From Candidatus Zixiibacteriota bacterium (GTDB lineage Bacteria > Zixibacteria > MSB-5A5 > RBG-16-43-9), in assembly GCA_029858245.1 (NCBI GenBank), contig JAOUFL010000095.1:1-8568 (forward strand): a stretch of 8,568 nt of DNA, read 5' to 3'. The notes beneath the pieces are model-generated. The model was not told the origin of the DNA and did no database searches. It was given only the letters and a program-made list of their open reading frames with translations. Positions within the stretch are counted from its first letter, which is position 1, and each line of letters opens with the position of its first letter. Of the stretch, positions 1-5,538 are shown piece by piece. Both the position numbers and the translations under genes were made by a program.

Positions 1-1
1 A

Positions 2-2278
2 CTGGATGATGATTGCTGGAAGAAAGCGGAGAAATCGGGTGATTTTGTTCAAGCACAGCCTCATGATGGTGAGCCTGCTACAGAATCGACTTATGTGCAG
101 GTTTGTTATGATAACGATGCGCTTTATGTAGCGGTTACCTGTATGGAAAGTGAACCGGAGAAGATAATAGAAATACTAACCCGCAGGGACCGTTTCAGCG
201 AAAGCGATTGTGTTAATCTGGGGATTGATTCTTACCATGACCATCAAACCGGCTATATGTTCAAGACCTATGCTTCCGGCACCCAATGTGATATTCATTA
301 TTTCAATGATAACTCTGAGGACGACTCCTGGGATGCAGTATGGGAATCTGATGTCAAGATCGGAAAAGACCGGTGGACAGTCGAATACAAGATTCCTTTT
401 TCCTGTTTAAGATTTCCCAAAAATGAAACTCCTACCTGGGGGTTCTATGTTTCTCGTTTCCTGGGTCATAACGATGAAACCTGCCGCTGGATCAGGATTC
501 CTTCAGATCAATCCGGTTTTGTCTCCAGATGGGGGCACTTAACCGGAATCAAAGATATCGACCCGCCTATGCATTTAGAGATACTGCCTTATGCAGTTTC
601 CTGGGAAAAAACCGAGCCCGGAAGATTGGGAAATTTGGATGGAAGGGAGTTTTTCGGAAATACAGGGATTGATTTAAAATACGGGCTTACCTCGAACCTC
701 ACACTTGATGCGACAATTAATCCCGATTTTGGTCAGGTCGAGATTGACGAGATTGTATTAAACCTTACCAATTATGAGACTTTTTACCCGGAGAAAAGAC
801 CCTTTTTCCTGGAGGGGAACAAGATTTTTGAGCCCAACAGCAATGACCTTTGCCAGCTTTTCTATTCGCGTAGAATTGGGAAAAATCCCGAAAAAGCTGA
901 TTCTGCTGAATATTACTTCCATCGCCCCACCTCCACAACTATACTTGGTGCGGTAAAAATCACCGGAAAGACAAAAAGAGGAACAACCATAGGATTTTTG
1001 AATGCGGTTACCAAGCGGGAAAAAGCTGATTTCTGGCATTCATCCGGCTTTCGCACTAAAAGAGTTGTAGAGCCCGAAGCAAACTATAACGTGCTCAGAC
1101 TCAGCCAGGATATTTTTAAAAATTCCGTCATTGGAATTATGAGCACAGCCGTCAACCAAAGGGGGAAAATACCTTCCTACGCCGGTGGTCTGGACTGGAG
1201 TTTACGCTTCTGGAAGGAAAATTATAATTTTATAGGTCAGATACTGGGCAGCAGCAACGGGAAAAAGGAAAGAGGAGCAGGTTATCTGACCGTCCTTGAA
1301 AAAATAGGCGGGGAACACTGGAGAGGTCAAATTGTCTGGTTTAGTTTTGATAAAAAAATAAATACTAATCGCCTGGGGTATACTAAAAGGAATGATATTA
1401 AAGGCGGCAGCATCTGGGTTCAGTACAAAACCCAGAAAGAATTCTGGATTATAAGAAACTCCTGGAACAATTTTAATCTATCTTATGATTGTAACCTGGA
1501 TAATGTCACTCTGGATTGGGGATTCAATTTCAACAGCTCAATTGAACTAACCAACAGCTGGGTAGTAGAAGGAGGATTCTACAGCGATTTAGGAGAAACA
1601 AATGCCGACTGGGAAGTTCCTTCCCAGCTTTTGAAAATTCCCGTGGGGCGTAGCGCGTGGATCAATATCAACACAGATGATAGAAAGAAAGTCTGCGGAG
1701 GAATAAACTACAATCTGGGAAATTATTGGGACGGGCTTTCAAGTAGTGTTTATCTCTGGTTGACCATAAAACCCCGGTCCAATCTTGAAGTTACCCTGGA
1801 GCCTGACTGGAATCATATGTGGGATATAAGTCGATTTGTCGGATATGCGCAGGATGAATCCGATTCCTCCTCTCTTTATATCTTTGGAAAACAGGAAGTC
1901 AATCGGGCGGGTTTGGGCCTGCATGGAACCTATACTTTTAGCAAAAATCTTTCTATCCAGGCTTATACCCAGTTTTTCTTTGCTAAAGGAGAATACACTG
2001 ATCTCAGTAGATTTACCCCTATGTACCAGTTCTCTCCTCTGGGAGATACTGCCGGTTTTTCACTGGTCCACGGTGATTTCCATAGAAGGGAGTTTGCTTC
2101 TAATCTGATTTTGCGTTGGGAGTATCGGCCTGGCAGTACTTTATATCTGGTGTGGACTCAGGGAAGGTATAATTACGACCGGGGGGAGTTTCACTTGAGA
2201 AAGGATTTTTCTCATCTGTTTTCCACAATCCCCTATAACACATTTTTAATCAAAGCAAATTACTGGTGGAACCTGTAA
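2..2278 (+). CDS. CBM9-like domain plus DUF5916 outer-membrane beta-barrel protein (5' end outside window)
   Basis: The reading frame is open from base 2, so the gene begins before the window and the GTG at 95 is internal; 758 residues are visible. The first ~165 form a carbohydrate-binding family 9-like beta-sandwich: an LDDDCWKKA opening, ALYVAV, then WTVEYKIPFSCLRF. This corresponds to the 'DGxLDExxW' start usual in the family, so probably only a signal peptide and a few tens of residues are missing. At 719-829 lies the hallmark that joins this domain to the DUF5916 barrel, NPDFGQVE followed by FYPEKRPFFLEG. The rest is rich in alternating aromatic/polar strands and ends in an aromatic C-terminus (YWWNL), as in proteins inserted by the BAM complex. 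Role inferred: surface or outer-membrane protein, substrate unknown; despite the domain name, sugar binding is unproven. No clear terminator follows. Family assignment is secure, function is not. Confidence 0.88.
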   Translation: MDDDCWKKAEKSGDFVQAQPHDGEPATESTYVQVCYDNDALYVAVTCMESEPEKIIEILTRRDRFSESDCVNLGIDSYHDHQTGYMFKTYASGTQCDIHYFNDNSEDDSWDAVWESDVKIGKDRWTVEYKIPFSCLRFPKNETPTWGFYVSRFLGHNDETCRWIRIPSDQSGFVSRWGHLTGIKDIDPPMHLEILPYAVSWEKTEPGRLGNLDGREFFGNTGIDLKYGLTSNLTLDATINPDFGQVEIDEIVLNLTNYETFYPEKRPFFLEGNKIFEPNSNDLCQLFYSRRIGKNPEKADSAEYYFHRPTSTTILGAVKITGKTKRGTTIGFLNAVTKREKADFWHSSGFRTKRVVEPEANYNVLRLSQDIFKNSVIGIMSTAVNQRGKIPSYAGGLDWSLRFWKENYNFIGQILGSSNGKKERGAGYLTVLEKIGGEHWRGQIVWFSFDKKINTNRLGYTKRNDIKGGSIWVQYKTQKEFWIIRNSWNNFNLSYDCNLDNVTLDWGFNFNSSIELTNSWVVEGGFYSDLGETNADWEVPSQLLKIPVGRSAWININTDDRKKVCGGINYNLGNYWDGLSSSVYLWLTIKPRSNLEVTLEPDWNHMWDISRFVGYAQDESDSSSLYIFGKQEVNRAGLGLHGTYTFSKNLSIQAYTQFFFAKGEYTDLSRFTPMYQFSPLGDTAGFSLVHGDFHRREFASNLILRWEYRPGSTLYLVWTQGRYNYDRGEFHLRKDFSHLFSTIPYNTFLIKANYWWNL

Positions 2279-2361
2279 ATAAATTTTAGTGTTTTTCTTA
2301 AAAAGATATGTTCCTTAGACTGCTGTAATTCATTTCCTGAAATAAGTCGACAGGCATTTTT

Positions 2362-2372
2362 GGGATAATCCC
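2362..2372. promoter_or_regulatory. 11-bp palindrome just upstream of the SRAP promoter
   Basis: GGGATAATCCC is a perfect inverted repeat (5-bp arms, 1-bp centre). It ends 3 bp before the -35 box of the SRAP gene promoter. Its position would suit a regulator binding site, but it is short and does not match a LexA box I know. Low confidence. Confidence 0.25.
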
Positions 2373-2375
2373 TGC

Positions 2376-2404
2376 TTGACAAAAGCCGAAAACTGCTTTA
2401 TGCT
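2376..2404 (+). promoter_or_regulatory. Sigma70-type promoter of the SRAP gene, probably producing a leaderless mRNA
   Basis: The sequence shows TTGACA (2376-2381), a 17-bp spacer and TATGCT (2399-2404): a perfect -35 box, optimal spacing and a fair -10 box. The ATG at 2415 is only 10 bp beyond the -10 box. A normal start site 6-8 bp after the -10 would leave 0-4 nt of leader. No Shine-Dalgarno sequence precedes the ATG, which agrees with leaderless translation. Confidence 0.7.
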
Positions 2405-2414
2405 GTGAATACCT

Positions 2415-3092
2415 ATGTGCGGTCGTTACACCTTAACAGCGGATAAAGGTTCTATCACCAAAAGATTCAACCTCAAGGACTTTCAGGGAGAGCATTCTCC
2501 TCGATATAACATCGCACCAGCTCAAACCAATCCCGTGGTTGTGCTCAATAAAAATAAGGAGAGGATAGTATTTCCAATGAGGTGGGGTTTAGTACCCGGC
2601 TGGGCAAAAGACGAAAAGATAGGGTATAAAATGATAAACGCAAGAGCAGAGACCTTAGCCGAAAAACCTTCTTTCAAAAACGCCCTGTATCACAGGAGGT
2701 GTCTTGTTCCGGCTGATGGTTATTACGAGTGGCAAAAACCCGCAAAGCCAGGTATTCGCTCTCCTTTCAGGATAGTCCTTAAATCCCGAGAGCTTTTTGC
2801 TTTTGCCGGGTTATGGGATACCTGGAAAAGCGGATCCGAAAAAACAATTTGCACCTATACTATCATCACCACAGAAGCTGACGAGGTAGTGGGTAAAATT
2901 CATCCAAGGATGCCAGTTATCTTGAGACCCGAAAACGAAGATAAGTGGATGGACCCTGAGTTGAGAGATACTGATAGTCTTTACAGGCTGCTGAATCCTT
3001 ATCCTTCTAATCTGATGGAGATGTATGAGGTGTCTTCTCTTGTGGGCGGGGCTAATATAGATGTTGAGGAGATGATAAAACCCCTCAAGTAG
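2415..3092 (+). CDS. yedK: SRAP-domain protein (YedK/HMCES family), abasic-site DNA-protein crosslinker
   Basis: This 225-residue protein is one complete SRAP domain, the usual bacterial length. The family uses Cys2, exposed after Met1 removal, to form a thiazolidine crosslink with abasic sites in single-stranded DNA, shielding them from strand breakage; it acts in the cytoplasm at stalled replication. The key residues are all present: MCGRYTL with Cys2, YNIAPAQ (31-37), RWGLVPGW (56-63), NARAE with Asn75 and Arg77, YYEW with Glu105, and HPRMP with His163. The start is fixed because Cys must be residue 2. There is no ribosome binding site and the promoter sits immediately upstream, implying a leaderless transcript. 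The older name 'SOS response-associated peptidase' comes from gene neighbourhoods; I see no LexA box here, so SOS control is not supported. It is convergent with the reductase gene downstream. Confidence 0.95.
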   Translation: MCGRYTLTADKGSITKRFNLKDFQGEHSPRYNIAPAQTNPVVVLNKNKERIVFPMRWGLVPGWAKDEKIGYKMINARAETLAEKPSFKNALYHRRCLVPADGYYEWQKPAKPGIRSPFRIVLKSRELFAFAGLWDTWKSGSEKTICTYTIITTEADEVVGKIHPRMPVILRPENEDKWMDPELRDTDSLYRLLNPYPSNLMEMYEVSSLVGGANIDVEEMIKPLK

Positions 3093-3179
3093 TTTGTCAT
3101 TAATTACAATATATTCTTTATAGATAAAAGCAGGGAAATAAAAAATACTGAAGTGTTGGCTTTATACTAGTCAAGGGTT

Positions 3180-3204
3180 GTAGCGGAAGGCTTTTAGCCT
3201 TCCA
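3180..3204 (+). repeat. GTAG-headed palindrome A (REP-like)
   Basis: The tetranucleotide GTAG (3180-3183) is followed after one base by a perfect 7-bp stem, GGAAGGC (3185-3191) and GCCTTCC (3197-3203), with a TTTTA loop. GTAG followed by an imperfect palindrome is the defining layout of bacterial REP elements recognised by TnpA-REP (RAYT) proteins. It resembles element B on the other strand, 25 bp away. Confidence 0.6.
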
Positions 3205-3210
3205 TTTTTT
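3185..3210 (+). terminator. Intrinsic terminator of the SRAP gene, made from palindrome A
   Basis: A GC-rich 7-bp stem with a 5-nt loop (3185-3203) is followed by A and six Ts (3205-3210). It lies 92 bp after the SRAP stop codon in the correct orientation. The repeat appears to double as the terminator. Confidence 0.7.
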
Positions 3211-3229
3211 GTGAGAAAATGAAAGGCAA

Positions 3230-3253
3230 TGGAGATCTGAAAACCTCCACTAC
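3230..3253 (-). repeat. GTAG-headed palindrome B (REP-like, inverted relative to A)
   Basis: Read on the minus strand, GTAG (3253-3250) is followed directly by TGGAG (3249-3245), a 10-nt loop and CTCCA (3234-3230). Head, stem and following ATT align with element A (GTAGYGGA...TTTT...TCCATT), so the two look like diverged copies facing each other. Confidence 0.5.
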
Positions 3254-3298
3254 ATATTTTATGCGAATATCTTCCCGCTATTGGTGGACCTGACTCAA

Positions 3299-3342
3299 TT
3301 AAAAGAGAACGTCCGACACGATGGTCGGACGCTACTTTTTTT
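3299..3342. terminator. Probable bidirectional terminator between the convergent genes
   Basis: The 8-bp GC-rich stem at 3310-3331 is followed by seven Ts (3336-3342) on the plus strand, after a 4-nt gap. On the minus strand it is followed by the T-rich run TTCTCTTTTAATT. It could end the reductase transcript immediately after its stop codon and also stop any read-through from the SRAP side. The minus-strand T-tract is imperfect. Confidence 0.5.
3310..3335 (-). repeat. GTAG-headed palindrome C, overlapping the reductase stop codon
   Basis: On the minus strand, GTAG (3335-3332) is followed at once by a perfect 8-bp stem CGTCCGAC/GTCGGACG (3331-3324 and 3317-3310) around a 6-nt loop. The stem differs in sequence from A and B but the GTAG-plus-palindrome layout is the same. 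The TAG of the head is the stop codon of the minus-strand reductase gene. Confidence 0.6.
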
Positions 3343-4306
3343 CCTCTAGGTATTTTTGTGCCATCACTGCGGCGATGGCACCGTCAGATGTTGCGGTAAC
3401 GATCTGTCTTAAGTCTTTTTGTCTTACGTCGCCTGCGGCAAAGACTCCAGGGATTGAGATTTGGGTCTTGTTATTGGCTATAATGTAGCCAGATTCATCC
3501 ATTGAGATTTTGCCTTTTAAAAACTGCGTTTGGGGTATTAACCCTACGTAGAAAAATATGCCCTGGACAGGGATTACCACTTTTTCACTGGTTTCTCTAT
3601 TCTGTGCGGTAACCGATGTGATTTTATCTTCTCCATCAATGGAGAGAAGCTGGTGGTTTAAATGAAATTTCATCCCGGGCTCTTTCAAGGCTCTTTCCTG
3701 CAAAATATTTTCTGCAGTCATTTGTGGCAGGAACTCCACATAGGTAATGCTTTTTACAAATCTCAAAAGGTAAAGCCCTTCCTGTAAACCTGAGTTTCCA
3801 CATCCCACGATGACGATATCTTTATCCTTAAAAAATGGCCCATCACAGGTGGCGCAGTATGACACTCCCCTGCCTCTAAATTTCTCTTCACCGGGGACAT
3901 TGAGTTTTTTGGGCTCGTTTCCGGTGGCAATGATTATGGTTCGGGCTCGATATTTACTATGATTGGTTTCAACTAATTTAGGCTCGGATTTAAGCTCAAT
4001 ATTTGTCACCTCACCCTGGATTATTTTGGCACCGAATTTTTTAGCATGTTCTTCCATCTTCCTGGAAAGCTCCATTCCGGAAATTCCATCTGCAAAACCA
4101 GGATAGTTCTCTATCCAATCGGTTGTGGAGATATATCCGCCGGGCATAGCTTTCTCGATTACCAAAGTATCCAGTTTCGCCCGGGTAGCATAAATGGCGG
4201 CGGTTAAACCGGCCGGACCTCCACCCAGGATTATCAGGTCATAAACCTTAGCTTCGTCCTCAGGGTGTTTATCCCCGGAGGGGGTTTTGAAGAATAATTC
4301 TGACAT
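3332..4306 (-). CDS. trxB: Thioredoxin reductase-family flavoprotein with NADH-like cofactor motif
   Basis: This 324-residue FAD protein belongs to the low-molecular-weight thioredoxin reductase family, which passes electrons from a pyridine nucleotide through FAD and a redox disulfide to thioredoxin in the cytoplasm. Visible motifs: FAD dinucleotide fold GGGPAG (28-33), ATG motif (127-129), redox centre CATC (151-154), second dinucleotide fold GCGNSG (168-173), and the C-terminal FAD motif GVFAAGDV (287-294). The second fold has GxGxxG instead of the usual GxGxxA, and Glu191 (YVEF) stands where NADPH enzymes carry HRRxxxR, which suggests NADH or another donor. About 20 extra N-terminal residues precede the fold. 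The ATG has a good ribosome binding site (GAGAGGA, 5 nt spacing). It is divergent from lipA and convergent with the SRAP gene. The stop codon lies within palindrome C. The family is certain; the natural partner is not. Confidence 0.92.
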   Translation of the reverse strand: MSELFFKTPSGDKHPEDEAKVYDLIILGGGPAGLTAAIYATRAKLDTLVIEKAMPGGYISTTDWIENYPGFADGISGMELSRKMEEHAKKFGAKIIQGEVTNIELKSEPKLVETNHSKYRARTIIIATGNEPKKLNVPGEEKFRGRGVSYCATCDGPFFKDKDIVIVGCGNSGLQEGLYLLRFVKSITYVEFLPQMTAENILQERALKEPGMKFHLNHQLLSIDGEDKITSVTAQNRETSEKVVIPVQGIFFYVGLIPQTQFLKGKISMDESGYIIANNKTQISIPGVFAAGDVRQKDLRQIVTATSDGAIAAVMAQKYLEEKK

Positions 4307-4414
4307 TTTATCCTCTCAGTTTACTAATTGGGGTCATCTGTTTAGCTTGATTTTTCAGCCTTCACAGGTTAAATTTATAAATCTTTAATCTCGCTAAAGG
4401 CGGATTAAATTCTA

Positions 4415-4442
4415 ATTTTATCAGTATTTTAAGGTTTGTCAA
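4415..4442 (-). promoter_or_regulatory. Sigma70-type promoter of the reductase gene
   Basis: On the minus strand: TTGACA (4442-4437), a 16-bp spacer, then TAAAAT (4420-4415), matching 6/6 and 5/6 of consensus. The predicted start near 4408 gives a ~100-nt leader before the ATG at 4306. For the divergent lipA I find only weak boxes, for example TTATCA at 4418 with AATACT at 4441, so its promoter is unresolved. Confidence 0.65.
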
Positions 4443-4446
4443 TACT
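4423..4446. promoter_or_regulatory. Inverted repeat over the reductase -35 box, candidate operator
   Basis: AGTATT (4423-4428) and AATACT (4441-4446) form a 6-bp inverted repeat with a 12-bp centre, spanning the -35 box and most of the spacer of the reductase promoter. Size and position suit a dimeric repressor in a divergent control region. AT-rich repeats of this length also arise by chance. Confidence 0.3.
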
Positions 4447-4511
4447 AAAGATTGATTGAAAATGGAAATACAGATAACGGATCTGTAAGAAAAGAAGTAG
4501 GTAGGGGTGAG

Positions 4512-4565
4512 ATGCTCTCTTTAATATGCAGACCAACGAGGAGCAAACTGAGGAAGATAGGATAA
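4512..4565 (+). other. Possible 17-codon leader ORF ending 1 nt before lipA
   Basis: The peptide reads MLSLICRPTRSKLRKIG and stops (TAA) at 4563-4565, one base before the lipA ATG. The purine run AGGGGTGAG directly upstream is a good Shine-Dalgarno match, so ribosomes could plausibly start here and hand over to lipA. A second small frame, 4526-4570 (14 residues, acidic), overlaps the lipA start as ATGA but has no good ribosome binding site. Either may be chance; no family is recognised. Confidence 0.2.
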
Positions 4566-4566
4566 T

Positions 4567-5442
4567 ATGAAAATCAATCGAGGAAGGCTTCCCCTGTGGT
4601 TGAAGGTCAAACCACCGCTGGGAGAAAATTATCGCCGGGTAAAATCCCTTTTAGCAGAGTTGAACTTACATACGGTTTGCCAGGAGGCTAACTGCCCTAA
4701 TATAGGAACCTGTTTTGAGGAGAAGACAGCAGCTTTTTTGATTCTGGGCAAAATCTGCACGAGAGGTTGCAGTTTTTGTAATGTGGAAAGAAAAATTCCT
4801 TTACCCCTGGACCTTCTTGAACCTGTGCATATAGCTAAAGCGGTAAAAAAATTAGGATTGAAATATGCAGTGATAACCTCGGTTACCAGAGATGATTTAG
4901 AAGATGGGGGTGCCGATCAATTTGCCCAAATCATAAGAAAGGTAAAAGAATTTTGCCCTGGTTGTACGGTTGAGGTTTTAATTCCGGATTTCAAGGGTGA
5001 GCTTGATTGTTTGAAAATCGTGCTGCATGAAAGACCAGCGGTTTTGAATCACAATTTAGAGACGATAAAAAGGCTTTATCCGGTAGTTAGACAAGGGGCG
5101 GATTATAAAAGATCGCTGACTTTGTTAAAAAATTCAAATGAATATGATAAATCTATTTTAACTAAGTCTGGAATTATCCTCGGGATGGGAGAAAAGTGGG
5201 GTGAGATTATAGGGCTTATGCAGGACTTAAGAGATGTATATTGTGATCTGCTTACTATTGGTCAATACCTTTCACCTTCTGATAAACATCTTAAAGTCGA
5301 AAAGTATTATTCTCCCGAGGAATTCAATGAACTGAAAGTAATCGGTGAGAATATGGGTTTCAAAAAAGTGGAATCCGGTCCTCTGGTGAGAAGCTCATAC
5401 CATGCGAAAACATTATTTAAAAGTCTAAAGGCTATAGTCTAA
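4567..5442 (+). CDS. lipA: Lipoyl synthase
   Basis: Radical SAM enzyme that inserts two sulfurs at C6 and C8 of protein-bound octanoyl groups, making the lipoyl cofactor of 2-oxoacid dehydrogenases and the glycine cleavage H protein. The 291 residues match the usual length. The auxiliary iron-sulfur cluster motif CX4CX5C is at Cys38, Cys43 and Cys49. The SAM-binding cluster motif CTRGCSFC has Cys64, Cys68 and Cys71. The C-terminal RSSYHA motif (275-280), which supplies the serine ligand of the auxiliary cluster, is intact. The N-terminal WLKVKPPLGENY is typical, supporting the ATG at 4567. A weak AGGA lies 4 nt upstream. No lipB or lipoate ligase gene is adjacent. The final codons (KSLKAIV-stop) are built from AGTCTAAA repeats, so the extreme C-terminus is not conserved enzyme sequence. 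Confidence 0.96.
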   Translation: MKINRGRLPLWLKVKPPLGENYRRVKSLLAELNLHTVCQEANCPNIGTCFEEKTAAFLILGKICTRGCSFCNVERKIPLPLDLLEPVHIAKAVKKLGLKYAVITSVTRDDLEDGGADQFAQIIRKVKEFCPGCTVEVLIPDFKGELDCLKIVLHERPAVLNHNLETIKRLYPVVRQGADYKRSLTLLKNSNEYDKSILTKSGIILGMGEKWGEIIGLMQDLRDVYCDLLTIGQYLSPSDKHLKVEKYYSPEEFNELKVIGENMGFKKVESGPLVRSSYHAKTLFKSLKAIV

Positions 5443-5450
5443 AGTCTAAA
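5422..5450 (+). repeat. Three AGTCTAAA repeats across the lipA stop codon
   Basis: AGTCTAAA occurs at 5422-5429, 5436-5443 and 5443-5450, the last two in a 7-bp register. The lipA stop TAA (5440-5442) lies inside the second copy. The following ~65 bp are purine-rich with repeated AGCTG/AAGC words (for example AGCTGGTAGCTG at 5473-5484), so the whole lipA-MATE gap looks like low-complexity repeat sequence. Confidence 0.7.
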
Positions 5451-5512
5451 AGACAAAAAGCAGAAAGCAAGAAGCTGGTAGCTGAAAATAAGAAACAAAA
5501 ACCAAAACTACT

Positions 5513-5530
5513 AGCTTTTTACTAAAAGCT
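5513..5530. repeat. Perfect 7-bp hairpin before the MATE start codon
   Basis: AGCTTTT (5513-5519) and AAAAGCT (5524-5530) pair around a TACT loop, ending 8 nt before the GTG start of the MATE gene. There is no T-tract after it, so it is a poor terminator. On the minus strand a GTAG (5537-5534) precedes it by 3 nt, faintly like the GTAG palindromes at 3180-3335. Confidence 0.45.
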
Positions 5531-5538
5531 GAACTACA

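Noticed and set aside
95..97. GTG at 95 as the start of the first gene
   Set aside because: The same frame is open back to base 2 and encodes the expected opening of the CBM9-like domain, so the gene begins before the window.
2292..2304. TTTTT-CTT-AAAAA hairpin after the first gene as a terminator
   Set aside because: Only A-T pairs with a 3-nt loop and no following T-tract; too weak to call.
2279..2414. LexA/SOS box upstream of the SRAP gene
   Set aside because: CTGT and ACAG words occur but 23 bp apart instead of 8, and no Gram-positive-type box is present.
3094..3123. TTGTCA with a TTTATA-like box after the SRAP gene as a promoter
   Set aside because: Poor -10 match and nothing on the plus strand downstream for it to drive.
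3180..3335. Reading GTAGCG/CGCTAC as terminal inverted repeats of one small transposon (MITE)
   Set aside because: Only 6 bp match and no target-site duplication is evident; separate GTAG palindromes explain the sequence better.
4471..4485. CAGAT-AACGG-ATCTG inverted repeat upstream of lipA
   Set aside because: Five-bp arms in a 260-bp gap are expected by chance, and no promoter is firmly placed next to it.
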